A program made the translations under genes and the position numbers. The notes below the pieces were generated by a model. The model had not been told where the DNA came from. It saw nothing but the letters and a program-made list of their open reading frames with translations, and did not search any database. Of a stretch of DNA of 64,000 nt, positions 9,555 through 19,082 are shown piece after piece; position 1 is the first letter of the stretch, and each line of letters opens with the position of its first letter. The stretch is taken from positions 62,001-126,000 of the forward strand of contig NZ_LJSI01000053.1 of NCBI RefSeq assembly GCF_001305295.1, in the 5' to 3' direction. The DNA comes from Neptunomonas antarctica. GTDB taxonomy: Bacteria > Pseudomonadota > Gammaproteobacteria > Pseudomonadales > Balneatricaceae.

Positions 9555-10202
9555 ATGAGTACCATTGCCGTTATCGACTATGGCATGGGTAACCTGCACT
9601 CCGTCGCTAAGGCGCTGGAGCATGTGCAGCCCGGTGTTAAAGTGCTGGTGACCTCTGACCCTAAGCAGGTAGCGAATGCAGACCGTGTATTATTACCGGG
9701 TGTGGGTGCTATCCGCGATTGTATGGCCGAGATCTACAAACAGGGTGTGGATAAAGAAGTGGCCGAAGCGATTCGTTCGGGCCGTCCGTTTCTGGGTATC
9801 TGTGTTGGCTATCAGGCATTAATGCAGCGTTCTGAAGAGAATGGCGGCGTTGATTGTCTGGGTGAGTTTGAAGGAACGGTCAATTACTTTGGCGATCATC
9901 TGAAGGATGACGCTGGAGAACGCTTAAAAGTGCCGCACATGGGCTGGAATGAAGTACAGCAAACGGGTGATCATCCGTTATGGCAGGGCATAGAAAACGG
10001 CAGCCGCTTTTACTTTGTGCACAGTTACTATGTAAAAGCCGCGCAGCGTCAGCAAGTGGCGGCGACCTGCAACTACGGTGTGGATTTTGATGTAGCGCAG
10101 GCGCGTGACAATGTATTTGCGGTACAGTTTCACCCGGAAAAAAGCCATTCGGCGGGCTTGCAGCTGTTGAAAAATTTCATCAACTGGGATGGAAAGCCCT
10201 GA
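9555..10202 (+). CDS. hisH: Imidazole glycerol phosphate synthase subunit HisH
   Basis: Glutaminase subunit supplying ammonia to HisF. It is a 215-residue class I glutamine amidotransferase with nucleophile C83 ([10 protein letters not shown]), H193 and E195 (QFHPEKS) and oxyanion region [10 protein letters not shown]. The sequence just before the start repeats the start region (ATGAGTAC occurs at 9541 and 9555), but only the 9555 frame is open. Normally hisA would follow; here 73 non-coding bases lead straight into hisF. Confidence 0.97.
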   Translation: MSTIAVIDYGMGNLHSVAKALEHVQPGVKVLVTSDPKQVANADRVLLPGVGAIRDCMAEIYKQGVDKEVAEAIRSGRPFLGICVGYQALMQRSEENGGVDCLGEFEGTVNYFGDHLKDDAGERLKVPHMGWNEVQQTGDHPLWQGIENGSRFYFVHSYYVKAAQRQQVAATCNYGVDFDVAQARDNVFAVQFHPEKSHSAGLQLLKNFINWDGKP

Positions 10203-10275
10203 GTTGCGCCTGCGGGCACAGCTTATGTAATCCTCTTAAGTATTCTTCCGGTAAGCCCTTCTAAGGAGAACTAGC

Positions 10276-11049
10276 GTGGCATTAGCAAAACGAATTATCC
10301 CTTGTCTGGATGTTGAGAATGGACGTGTGGTTAAGGGTGTGCAGTTTCTCGATATCCGCGATGCCGGCGATCCGGTTGAAGTCGCCAAACGCTATGATGA
10401 GCAAGGCGCTGACGAAATCACTTTTCTGGATATCACCGCTACCCATGAAGGCCGTGAAACCATGGTGCATACCGTTGAACGTATGGCCTCGCAGGTGTTT
10501 ATTCCCTTAACGGTCGGTGGCGGTATTCGCACCTGTGAAGATATCCGCACCATGCTAAACGCCGGTGCCGATAAAGTATCTATCAACAGTGCTGCTGTGA
10601 CGAATCCTGATTTTGTCCGTGAAGCCGCCGAGCGTTTTGGCTCGCAATGTATTGTCGTGGCTATTGATGCTAAAAAAGTTTCCGCTGCCGGTGAGCCCGA
10701 TAGATGGGAGATCTTTACGCACGGTGGCCGTAAGCCAACGGGCTTGGATGCGGTTCAGTGGGCGAAAAAAATGGTCGCGTTAGGCGCGGGCGAAATTCTG
10801 CTGACATCGATGGATCAGGACGGCGTCAAAAACGGTTATGACTTAGGCGTAACCCGGGCTATTTCCGATGCGGTTAATGTGCCGATTATCGCTTCCGGCG
10901 GTGTCGGTAATCTGGACCATCTGGTTGATGGGGTATTAAAAGGCAAAGCGGATGCGGTATTAGCGGCATCTATTTTCCACTTTAATGAATATTCGATACC
11001 AGAAGCAAAAGCCTATATGCGGGCCAAAGGCATAGAAGTGCGCCTGTAA
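10276..11049 (+). CDS. hisF: Imidazole glycerol phosphate synthase subunit HisF
   Basis: TIM-barrel cyclase subunit that works with HisH to make imidazole glycerol phosphate and AICAR. It has 257 residues, with the N-terminal [15 protein letters not shown] and phosphate-binding loops LTVGGGIRT and IIASGGVG. It is HisF and not HisA, as shown by [10 protein letters not shown] and the long central loop ([20 protein letters not shown]). The GTG start at 10276 follows GGAG by eight bases. A terminator follows at 11064. Confidence 0.97.
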   Translation: MALAKRIIPCLDVENGRVVKGVQFLDIRDAGDPVEVAKRYDEQGADEITFLDITATHEGRETMVHTVERMASQVFIPLTVGGGIRTCEDIRTMLNAGADKVSINSAAVTNPDFVREAAERFGSQCIVVAIDAKKVSAAGEPDRWEIFTHGGRKPTGLDAVQWAKKMVALGAGEILLTSMDQDGVKNGYDLGVTRAISDAVNVPIIASGGVGNLDHLVDGVLKGKADAVLAASIFHFNEYSIPEAKAYMRAKGIEVRL

Positions 11050-11063
11050 CCTGTCAGTATAAT

Positions 11064-11089
11064 AAACCCGGCTTTGGCTGGGTTTTTTG
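11064..11089 (+). terminator. Terminator of the his cluster
   Basis: AACCCGGC-TTTG-GCTGGGTT stem-loop followed by TTTT, 15 bases after the hisF stop. Confidence 0.85.
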
Positions 11090-11162
11090 TAGATGCTAAA
11101 TGGCTATCGATCAAAAGGAGGCGGGAGGTAAAAGGGTGGAAGGAACCAAGGGAGTCAACAGA

Positions 11163-12287
11163 ATGAGTATGAGGCAGAAAATGATCATTATCTGCTGTGT
11201 CACTTTGCTCGGTACTCAGGCAGGTATTCAAAGTGCGTTGGCAGATACGCTGGTCAGAGTTAAGCCGTTAGCTGATGTATTACAAAAAACATTTTATTCA
11301 GCACCCGCTGATGTTGTTAATGAACAGCATATCTTACTGAGCACAGAGCTTTCGGGTGTGTTGGCAAGCTTGCATGTGCAGGTGGGTGATTTCGTACGTA
11401 AAGGACAAGAGGTCGCATCGCTGCAGTGCCAGGATTATGCTCTGTCTGAAGAGCAGGCAAAGCAAAGTGTCAACGCGATGGCGAGTCAGGTAACGCTTGC
11501 ACAGCAGCAGCTTAAACGTATCCGTACACTACAAAAATCGGGCAGCGCCTCTACTGAACTTCTCAACCAGCGTCAAACAGAGTTAAGTGCATTAACGGCA
11601 CAGCTTAAAGGCCAGAAGATTCAAGTGCAGCAGGCACAGCACAACACGCGTCGTTGTATGATTAAAGCCCCTTTTGATGGTGTGATAACACAGCTAATGA
11701 CGGCACAAGGTGTTTATCTCTCTGTCGGGACGCCGTTGGTTAAATTGTTAAATATATCGCAGGCAGAGGTCAGTGCGCGTCTGTTGTCGACGCAGCTTGA
11801 ATCCATGCAGGCTGCTGGTCGTATCTACTTCGCCCTGAATAAAAATAAATACCCACTTTCAGTCCGGGCGGTAGTTCCCTTAATCGATCAAGCTGCGAGC
11901 ACGCAGGAAGTCCGTCTCAATTTTATTAATAGTTCTGCTTTGAATGCTGCGCTGAGTGGTGCGTCGGGTGAAGTCGTCTGGCAATCGTCAGTTCCCTCGA
12001 TACCGCCTGAATATCTGGTCAGGAGAGACGGCTCACTGGGCATGATGCTAGTCGAAAATAGTGTGGCAAAATTTATTGCCTTACCCAGTGCTAAAGAAGG
12101 GCAGGCAGCACTGTTGCAAGCCTCGGCTGAACCAGGGCTCTCGCCGGCTTCTGCAAATAATATGTTGCTCATCGTACAGGGGCAGCATGTGCTCGAAGCA
12201 GGAGACAAAGTAGAGATTGAAGCAACAGCTATAAATAATGGCTCAAGGAGTGAGGTAAAGGCTGATGCTGGCACGCCTGCTCAATAA
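11163..12287 (+). CDS. RND efflux periplasmic adaptor (membrane fusion protein)
   Basis: A 374-residue HlyD/AcrA-type adaptor linking an RND pump to an outer-membrane channel. A signal peptide ends near ALADTLVRV. The lipoyl-like halves are LHVQVGDFVRKGQEVASL and IKAPFDGVITQLMTAQG, with an alpha-helical hairpin rich in Gln/Ala between them. ATG 11163 is chosen over 11100 because it starts the signal peptide. It overlaps the pump gene by 23 bases, so the two are co-transcribed. No outer-membrane factor is encoded nearby, and the substrate is unknown. Confidence 0.9.
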   Translation: MSMRQKMIIICCVTLLGTQAGIQSALADTLVRVKPLADVLQKTFYSAPADVVNEQHILLSTELSGVLASLHVQVGDFVRKGQEVASLQCQDYALSEEQAKQSVNAMASQVTLAQQQLKRIRTLQKSGSASTELLNQRQTELSALTAQLKGQKIQVQQAQHNTRRCMIKAPFDGVITQLMTAQGVYLSVGTPLVKLLNISQAEVSARLLSTQLESMQAAGRIYFALNKNKYPLSVRAVVPLIDQAASTQEVRLNFINSSALNAALSGASGEVVWQSSVPSIPPEYLVRRDGSLGMMLVENSVAKFIALPSAKEGQAALLQASAEPGLSPASANNMLLIVQGQHVLEAGDKVEIEATAINNGSRSEVKADAGTPAQ

Positions 12288-15200
12288 TCATGTACTGGCT
12301 AATCTGACTTTTGTTTTGGTGCTGATGATTGGCGCCATTGCTTACATGATGTTACCTCGGCAACAAGACCCGACGATAAATTTTAATTGGATTGCTGTCA
12401 CTACTGCACTGCCCGGCGCGTCGGCTCAGGATGTTGAACTGCGTGTTACTAATCCTTTGGAAGACGCGGTTCGTAATATAGCGGATATCCGTTTTGTCTC
12501 GTCAAATAGCCGTGAAGGCATCTCCAGTATGCTGATTCGCTTTGAGGACATTGATGGGCGAACCTTTGATAAGCATGTAAGCTCGATTCGACGTGAAATA
12601 CAAAATGCCGAGCGTGACTTGCCTGCGGAAGCGTCTGAACCCTATATTTTAGAGATTACCTCCTCCAATGCATTCCCTAGTGCGATGCTGGCGATTACGG
12701 CGTTATCTGACGATGATAATTTACGCCAACAATCTGAAAATATTCGAAAAGATCTGGAGCGCATTAAAGGTGTGGATCGAATCGATCCGGTCGCACTGGA
12801 TGACCCTGAGTTACAGATAAACCTGGATTTGGACGCATTGCAGTCGCTGGGGTTGTCGCCGGTGCAGGTATCGAATTCGGTCGCCTTATGGTTTAAAGAT
12901 GTCTCTGCGGGGAGCGTCAACGTAGGTGATCAAAGCTGGTTGGTGCGCTTAGAAGGACGTAATGCTGCACCGGATCAGGTGAAGCAAATTCCGCTGGTGG
13001 GCAGTGGCGGTGATATCCGTCTGGATCGTATAGCTGAGGTAGTGAGTGGCCACGAGAAATCGACGCAACTGGCCCGTTTAAATGGCCGGCCTGCCGTGAT
13101 GATGGCTATTCTCAAAAAAGAGAGTGCTAACACGCTGGAGTTAGTTGAGCGTGTTAAAGAATACATGGCAGAGCGTAACGCGCTTGAAGTACAAGCCGGT
13201 GTGCGGCTTGAGCTGATTGATGATCAAACGGTGCCGACCAGCGAAGCGATCACCTTAATGCAGAATAATGCCAGTATTGGCTTGTTGTTCGTCTTACTGG
13301 TGGCGTGGCTGTTTTTGGGCCTGCGTATCGCTCTACTGACCGCTATCGGGATTCCTTTTATCCTTGCAGGTACTTTTTGGGTGCTGTGGGGGATGGGAGA
13401 GACGCTCAATGTGGTTGCCTTATTAGGCGTAGTGATTGTACTCGGGATGCTGGTGGATGACGCCGTGGTGGTAGTGGAAGCGATCTATTACCGCTTGCAG
13501 CATGGCGACAGCCCGATGGAGGCTACGCTGGCTTCGTTGCGCGAAGTGGCGCAACCGGTATCAACGGCCGTACTCACAACCATGGCCGCCTTTTTACCCT
13601 TAATGCTATTGCCCGGCATTCTTGGTGATTTTATGCGTGTTATTCCTATGGTGGTAACTATCGCACTGGCGATCTCCCTTTTAGAAGCCTTTTGGATGTT
13701 GCCCGCGCATGTGCTGGTGGCAAAAATTTCTTTAGATAAGCCCTCGCGTACACAACTATTACGTCAGTCTATGACGCGTAAAATACAGCGTTTTTATATT
13801 CGCTCTTTATTAAAAACACTACGAAGACCTGTGATCACGCTGGTCGCGATGGTGATGTTATTTATCGGCTCCATCGGCTTAATTGCTTCTGGCCAGATTA
13901 AAATGGATTTCTTCGCGGCGGATCCGTTGCGCCTCTTTTATGTGAATATCCAAATGCCTCCGGAGATGCCGTTGCAGCGCACTCTGGAAAAAGTGCTGGA
14001 AGTTGAGCAAAAAGTGAAAGCTCACCTTAATACTGAAGATGTTCGCGCGGTAGCCAGTTATGCCGGGCAGATGTTTACTGAAATGGAGCCGTTTTTTGGT
14101 GATCAGTATGGTCAGATACTAGTCGGTCTAAAGCCTAAAACAGCACAAAATCGCAGTGTCGATGAGATCATGGATGCCATGCGCGCCGATGTGATGCGTG
14201 TTGCAGGCCCGGTGCGGGTTTCTTTCTTACGCATGTCCGGTGGTCCTCCCGTCTCTAAACCTATCAGCGTGAAAATACGCGGCAATGATTATGCTGAAAT
14301 CGGCCAGGCAGCCAGAGATATGCAACAGATGTTGCTGGCGCTGCCTGGGGTAAAAGATATTGGTGATGATGCGGCAAATGGGCGTATGGCCATGACACTG
14401 AAACCGGATTACCGAGCCATCACCGCTGCCGGTATCAACCCCTCGGAAGTCCTGCGTACGCTGCAACTATTGGTCGACGGTGAAGTGGTTGCCGATATGC
14501 AATCGCGTGGTAAAAAACTGGAGGTCCGGGTGAAGGCTGAGCCTAAACCCTATCAGAATATTAATGATCTGTTGGCGTTCCGGCTTCCTGATGCTCAGGG
14601 CAATATGACGCCTCTCTCTTCGTTGGTATATGCTGATTATCAAATGAGTATCGGCAATCTTAGGCACTACAATTTTCGTCGCGCGATCACTGTGGAAGCG
14701 GATATAGAAGAAGGGGGAATGGATACGGTGCAAGCCAATGCATGGTTGCTAACGCACTGGAATGACGAGTACCAACCCCGCTACCCGAATACCAGCCTGG
14801 ATTTTTCAGGCGAGCTCGATGATATCCAGGAGAGCATGGATTCAATCGCGGTGCTCTTCTTATTTGGCGTTGGCCTGATGTACTTGATTCTTGGCACGCA
14901 GTTCTCGAGTTACTGGCAGCCCTTTATGATCATGGCGACGGTGCCGATGGCGTTCACCGGTGTGGTACTTGGGTTGTGGATAACTCAGAACCCCTTGAGC
15001 TTATATACCTTGTACGGTGTCGTGGCGTTAGCCGGTATTGCGGTCAATGCGGCTATTGTGTTGATATCTGCAGCGAACCAGCGTCTGGAAAGCGGAATGA
15101 GTGTTTTACATGCGACTCTCTATGCGTCGCGTCGTCGTGTTATTCCGATTCTGATTACATCCTTGACGACCATTGCCGGGCTGTTTTCACTGGCAACGGG

Positions 15201-15378
15201 CTTAGGGGGACACTCACTGATTTGGGGGCCGGTTGCTACCGCGATCGTCTGTGGGTTAGCTTTCTCTACGGTGCTTACCTTGTTCGTGATACCGTTACTG
15301 TATCGTCTGTTTATGGGGAATGCTGCTGTTATGAAAAGCTCTTCTGGTATGAGCCGTTCTCCTGTTATAAAAAACTAA
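12265..15378 (+). CDS. RND efflux pump inner-membrane transporter (HAE1-like)
   Basis: A 1037-residue proton-driven transporter of the AcrB superfamily. It has twelve predicted membrane helices in the 1+6, 1+5 layout, two large periplasmic loops and the paired proton-relay aspartates in helix 4 (GMLVDDAVVVVEAIY). The N-terminus (LNNHVLANLTFVLVLMIGAI, PRQQDPTINF) resembles the branch often called acriflavin-resistance or NolG-like pumps, not MexB itself. Together with the overlapping adaptor it makes a two-component unit that would need a TolC-like channel from elsewhere. Confidence 0.93.
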   Translation: MLARLLNNHVLANLTFVLVLMIGAIAYMMLPRQQDPTINFNWIAVTTALPGASAQDVELRVTNPLEDAVRNIADIRFVSSNSREGISSMLIRFEDIDGRTFDKHVSSIRREIQNAERDLPAEASEPYILEITSSNAFPSAMLAITALSDDDNLRQQSENIRKDLERIKGVDRIDPVALDDPELQINLDLDALQSLGLSPVQVSNSVALWFKDVSAGSVNVGDQSWLVRLEGRNAAPDQVKQIPLVGSGGDIRLDRIAEVVSGHEKSTQLARLNGRPAVMMAILKKESANTLELVERVKEYMAERNALEVQAGVRLELIDDQTVPTSEAITLMQNNASIGLLFVLLVAWLFLGLRIALLTAIGIPFILAGTFWVLWGMGETLNVVALLGVVIVLGMLVDDAVVVVEAIYYRLQHGDSPMEATLASLREVAQPVSTAVLTTMAAFLPLMLLPGILGDFMRVIPMVVTIALAISLLEAFWMLPAHVLVAKISLDKPSRTQLLRQSMTRKIQRFYIRSLLKTLRRPVITLVAMVMLFIGSIGLIASGQIKMDFFAADPLRLFYVNIQMPPEMPLQRTLEKVLEVEQKVKAHLNTEDVRAVASYAGQMFTEMEPFFGDQYGQILVGLKPKTAQNRSVDEIMDAMRADVMRVAGPVRVSFLRMSGGPPVSKPISVKIRGNDYAEIGQAARDMQQMLLALPGVKDIGDDAANGRMAMTLKPDYRAITAAGINPSEVLRTLQLLVDGEVVADMQSRGKKLEVRVKAEPKPYQNINDLLAFRLPDAQGNMTPLSSLVYADYQMSIGNLRHYNFRRAITVEADIEEGGMDTVQANAWLLTHWNDEYQPRYPNTSLDFSGELDDIQESMDSIAVLFLFGVGLMYLILGTQFSSYWQPFMIMATVPMAFTGVVLGLWITQNPLSLYTLYGVVALAGIAVNAAIVLISAANQRLESGMSVLHATLYASRRRVIPILITSLTTIAGLFSLATGLGGHSLIWGPVATAIVCGLAFSTVLTLFVIPLLYRLFMGNAAVMKSSSGMSRSPVIKN

Positions 15379-15418
15379 ATAAGCAGCTAAATGAAAAACC
15401 TATTATTAAGGTATAAAT

Positions 15419-16384
15419 ATGCTCGTTATTGAAGCGCTAGATGTTCAGAAAACCTTATCGTTTATTCCTTTAGTGGCGGCGCTCAGAACAGCTTTTTCCA
15501 ATGATTTCGGTATGCCGCAACGTCATGTCTATCATCTGCCTGCGGTGGGTGATAACGCTAGCCCTCAAAATGACTCCTTCGCTGTGCTTCCCGCATGGAA
15601 TGATCAGGTGATGGGCGTTAAAGCCTTTACTCATCTGCCGGGAAATCCGGCTAAAGGGCTGGAAACGCTGGCGTCTAAAATGATGTTATTCAGCCGCCCA
15701 ACGGGTGAGCCGTTAGCTGTTGTCGATGGTACGCAGCTGACTTTTTGGCGAACGGCGGCGGTGTCTGCTCTAGCAGCGGATTATCTGGCTAAAAAGGATG
15801 CGAAAAGTTTGCTGTTGTTTGGTACCGGAAAATTAGCACCTTATATGGCGTTGGCACATGCCAGTGTACGGCCGTTAAAAACTATTTATGTGACGGGGCG
15901 TACGCCTGAAAAAATTGCAGCAACCGTTGCTTATATTCAGGCACAACGACCTGATCTTCAGGTACAGGCTGTGAGTGATCCTGAGAGCGTCATCGGTCAA
16001 GTGGATATTATCAGTTGTGCTACCGGTGCTTCTGAACCCTTGTTTAGCTATGAGCAGGTAAGCGCGGGCACCCATATTGATCTGGTGGGAAATCATAGCC
16101 GCGATCGGCGTGAATGTGATTCAAAAACAGTACAGCAGGCCAGAGTTTTTGTGGATAGCCGTTTGAATGTGCTTAATGAAGCAGGTGAGCTACTGTTTCC
16201 CATAGCAGAAGGTGTTTTTTCCGCAGAGCAAGTGCAGGGCGAACTGGCAGACTTATGTCATGGCCGCATTGCGGGACGTTCGCCAGGCGACGCAGGGCTG
16301 GCAGAGATCACACTATTTAAGTCGGTCGGTACGGCGCTGTCGGATTTGGCGGCGGCTTATCTGGTGTATCAGCAGCTCAGCTGA
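15419..16384 (+). CDS. Ornithine cyclodeaminase / mu-crystallin family enzyme
   Basis: A 321-residue NAD(P)-dependent protein of the OCD/mu-crystallin family. It carries the Rossmann segment LLLFGTGKLAPYMALAH, and the substrate-side segment GVKAFTHLPGNPAKG. Family members include ornithine cyclodeaminase, alanine dehydrogenase, and delta1-pyrroline/piperideine-2-carboxylate reductases; sequence alone does not choose. It starts 40 bp after the pump gene, preceded by AAGG, and may be in the same transcript, but a functional link to efflux is not evident. Confidence 0.85.
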   Translation: MLVIEALDVQKTLSFIPLVAALRTAFSNDFGMPQRHVYHLPAVGDNASPQNDSFAVLPAWNDQVMGVKAFTHLPGNPAKGLETLASKMMLFSRPTGEPLAVVDGTQLTFWRTAAVSALAADYLAKKDAKSLLLFGTGKLAPYMALAHASVRPLKTIYVTGRTPEKIAATVAYIQAQRPDLQVQAVSDPESVIGQVDIISCATGASEPLFSYEQVSAGTHIDLVGNHSRDRRECDSKTVQQARVFVDSRLNVLNEAGELLFPIAEGVFSAEQVQGELADLCHGRIAGRSPGDAGLAEITLFKSVGTALSDLAAAYLVYQQLS

Positions 16385-16454
16385 GTTGCCTCAGATTTTA
16401 GTGAAAGAGATTCTAATTAAAGAGCGTCTGTTTACGTTGCTGAAGGATTAAGGG

Positions 16455-17372
16455 CTAACCGCTTAATCCTTCAGCTCTTTCTGCCAGCAACCAGTCCATA
16501 AAGTGCTGTTTAGCATTGAGATGCTCATGTGGCTGCGGTTCGACCACATAATAGCCACTTTCAGAACTCAGGCTAAACTCTCGCAGGCCCACCAAAATCT
16601 TACTCTCAATCAGATCATCTACCAGCGTGGCCCAGCCTAGCCCCAGCCCCTGGCCGGCAATCGCGGCCTGTATCAATAAAGTATAGTTATTAAAGGTCAG
16701 AACGGCTTCTCCCGGAACTATCTGACTGCGGCGCCCCTGAAAGTAGCCAGGCCAGTCAAACCATCCCTGGCCGGCATCCGTTCCGAGCTTGAGTAAAGGC
16801 ATGGATGCCAGCTTTTTATGACTCGCCACCGGGCCATTAGCTTGAAGAAATGCGGGACTACAGATGGGAAAAACTTCTTCACTGAAAAGCTTAAATGCGT
16901 GCGGCTGTATGGGTTGTGGTCCATCAAACACAATCGCAACGTCGACATTTTGCCCTGCAAAATCATAGCGACCTTGTGATGTGATGATGCGTACATCAAT
17001 TTCCGGATGCAATTCCCTGAAACGAGGCAGTCGGGGTAATAGCCAATAGGCGGCAAAAGCAAAATCAGTTGCGACATTTATGGCTTGGTGTAAACGAGTT
17101 TTTTGGAGTTTTTCCAGACAGGAGACTATCTGCTGAAAGCCTCCCTGAACGGCGATATAAAGATGAATTCCCTCTTCAGTCAGTGCAACACCGCGATAAA
17201 TACGGCGAAATAGTGTGAGTCCTAAGCTGCGCTCCAGCCCCTTTATGTGCTGGCTGACCGCCGATTGAGAGGACCCCAATTCCTGGGCCGCCCCGGTAAA
17301 ACTCTTATGGCGTGCGGCGGCTTCAAAGATGAGCAAGCCTTGGGTTGAAGGTAATCTTTCTGAAAGTAGCAT
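16455..17372 (-). CDS. LysR-family regulator of choline-sulfate use
   Basis: A 305-residue LysR-type activator. The N-terminal winged helix has the typical FEAAARHKSFTGAAQELGSS motif, and the C-terminal periplasmic-binding-like effector domain follows. Divergent transcription from the choline-sulfatase gene, with 138 bp between starts, fits the regulator commonly paired with betC. A dyad (17371-17385) overlaps its own start codon and suggests autoregulation. The effector is probably choline or choline sulfate, by context only. Confidence 0.87.
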   Translation of the reverse strand: MLLSERLPSTQGLLIFEAAARHKSFTGAAQELGSSQSAVSQHIKGLERSLGLTLFRRIYRGVALTEEGIHLYIAVQGGFQQIVSCLEKLQKTRLHQAINVATDFAFAAYWLLPRLPRFRELHPEIDVRIITSQGRYDFAGQNVDVAIVFDGPQPIQPHAFKLFSEEVFPICSPAFLQANGPVASHKKLASMPLLKLGTDAGQGWFDWPGYFQGRRSQIVPGEAVLTFNNYTLLIQAAIAGQGLGLGWATLVDDLIESKILVGLREFSLSSESGYYVVEPQPHEHLNAKQHFMDWLLAERAEGLSG

Positions 17373-17385
17373 AAGTACAACTTAT
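17371..17385. promoter_or_regulatory. LysR-type T-N11-A dyad at regulator start
   Basis: ATAAGTACAACTTAT is a perfect six-base inverted repeat around ACA and satisfies the T-N11-A rule for LysR boxes. It covers the regulator's start codon and lies about 125 bases upstream of betC. Confidence 0.5.
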
Positions 17386-17510
17386 ATTTATCATTAATTT
17401 TAAACCCGTTTACAGTATCTTTTTTTTTGTTGAAGATCTAACCCATCAAGACAAAAAAGATCGTTCGTCTGAAATCTATCAACACGCTGTAAACATGGAA
17501 TTTAAGTATT

Positions 17511-19034
17511 ATGAGCCAGAATCAACCCAATATCCTATTTATTATGGCCGACCAGCTTGCCGCGCCGGTGCTGTCCATGTATGGCGGAAAGACTGCCAAA
17601 ACACCGCATCTTGATACATTAGCTGAGAAGGGGGTTGTATTTGATTCTGCCTATTGTAATAGCCCATTGTGTGCACCCAGCCGTTATGTGCTGATGAGTG
17701 GTCAGCTCCCCAGCAAGATAGGTGCTTACGATAACGCTGCTGAGTTTCCGGCAGACATCCCGACATTTGCACACTATCTACGTTCTTCTGGTTACCGTAC
17801 GGCGCTGTCCGGCAAGATGCACTTTTGTGGTCCGGATCAGTTGCATGGCTTTGAAGATCGTCTGACCACCGATATTTATCCGGCTGACTATGGCTGGTTC
17901 CCGGACTGGGAAGACTTTGAAAAGCGTCCAACCTGGTATCACAACATGTCATCTGTGACTCAGGCGGGGCCTACTATTCGCACCAATCAGCTGGACTTCG
18001 ATGATGAAGTCGTCTTTCACGCCCAACGCTACCTGTTTGATCATGCCCGTGGGTCTGATGAACGTCCATTTTGTCTTACCGTGTCGATGACTCATCCTCA
18101 TGATCCTTATGCCATTCCTCAGGAATATTGGGACCGGTACACAGATGACGAGATTGAGCTGCCGTCTTTTGAGTTGCGTCCTGAAGAGCAGGACCCGCAC
18201 TCCAAGCGCTTGTTGCACGTTTACCAGATGGACCGCGACGCTATCACTGACCAGCAGATCCGCAACGCCCGTCGTGCTTACTATGGTGCGATCAGCTACG
18301 TGGATGATCAGATCGGAAAATTAATGAAAGCGCTGAAAGATACCGGCTTGAGTGATAACACCATCGTCGTGTTCTCTGGCGACCACGGCGATATGCTTGG
18401 TGAGAGAGGCCTGTGGTACAAGATGAGCTACTTCGAATGGTCGGGGCGCGTACCTATGGTAGTCTGCGCGCCGAAACACTTTGATGCTAAGCGTGTAGCC
18501 GCATCCGTTTCCACGATGGACCTGTTGCCCACCTTTGCTGAATTGGCCAATAAGGGTACTGCACCCGAATACGCGATGCCGATTGATGGTCGCAGCCTGA
18601 TGCCGCATCTGACCGGTGGCGAAGGCCATGACGAGGTGATCGGTGAATATATGGGTGAAGGCGTTATCGCACCGATGTTTATGATACGTCGCGGCGATTA
18701 CAAATATATCTGCAGCCAGCCAGATCCTGATCAGTTATTTAACCTGAAAGAGGATCCGCAGGAGCGTACCAACCTGGCGGAAGGTGCTGGCCATACTGAG
18801 CTGCTCAACGCTTTTCGTGAAGAAGCGGCGCAACGCTGGAATTCAGAGGCTATCACCCGTGATGTCATCATCAGTCAGAAGCGCCGTCGTTTGATTGCCG
18901 CCGCGCATAAACAGGGTAAAGCTCCCAAGTGGGATCACCAGCCGATCTTCGATGCCAGCACTATGTATATGCGCAACAACGTTGACCTGGATGACCTCGA
19001 AAGACGCGCGCGCTTCCCACAGGTCAAGGGTTAA
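17511..19034 (+). CDS. betC: Choline-sulfatase BetC
   Basis: Hydrolyses choline-O-sulfate to choline and sulfate, giving an osmoprotectant precursor plus C, N and S. A 507-residue type I sulfatase. The N-terminal metal site is NILFIMADQLAAP, and the formylglycine signature is CAPSR at 54-58, where C54 is the residue to be modified. Further sulfatase residues are visible at ALSGKMHFCG, TVSMTHPHDPY and FSGDHGDMLGERGLWYK. The C-terminal extension (DASTMYMRNN) is typical of choline sulfatases. It is followed 48 bp later by a choline-binding protein gene. No betA or betB is present in the window. Confidence 0.96.
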   Translation: MSQNQPNILFIMADQLAAPVLSMYGGKTAKTPHLDTLAEKGVVFDSAYCNSPLCAPSRYVLMSGQLPSKIGAYDNAAEFPADIPTFAHYLRSSGYRTALSGKMHFCGPDQLHGFEDRLTTDIYPADYGWFPDWEDFEKRPTWYHNMSSVTQAGPTIRTNQLDFDDEVVFHAQRYLFDHARGSDERPFCLTVSMTHPHDPYAIPQEYWDRYTDDEIELPSFELRPEEQDPHSKRLLHVYQMDRDAITDQQIRNARRAYYGAISYVDDQIGKLMKALKDTGLSDNTIVVFSGDHGDMLGERGLWYKMSYFEWSGRVPMVVCAPKHFDAKRVAASVSTMDLLPTFAELANKGTAPEYAMPIDGRSLMPHLTGGEGHDEVIGEYMGEGVIAPMFMIRRGDYKYICSQPDPDQLFNLKEDPQERTNLAEGAGHTELLNAFREEAAQRWNSEAITRDVIISQKRRRLIAAAHKQGKAPKWDHQPIFDASTMYMRNNVDLDDLERRARFPQVKG

Positions 19035-19082
19035 AGAGTGGCGTTATGTGTGATCCCTCAATAAAAGTAAAAGGAATATTCT

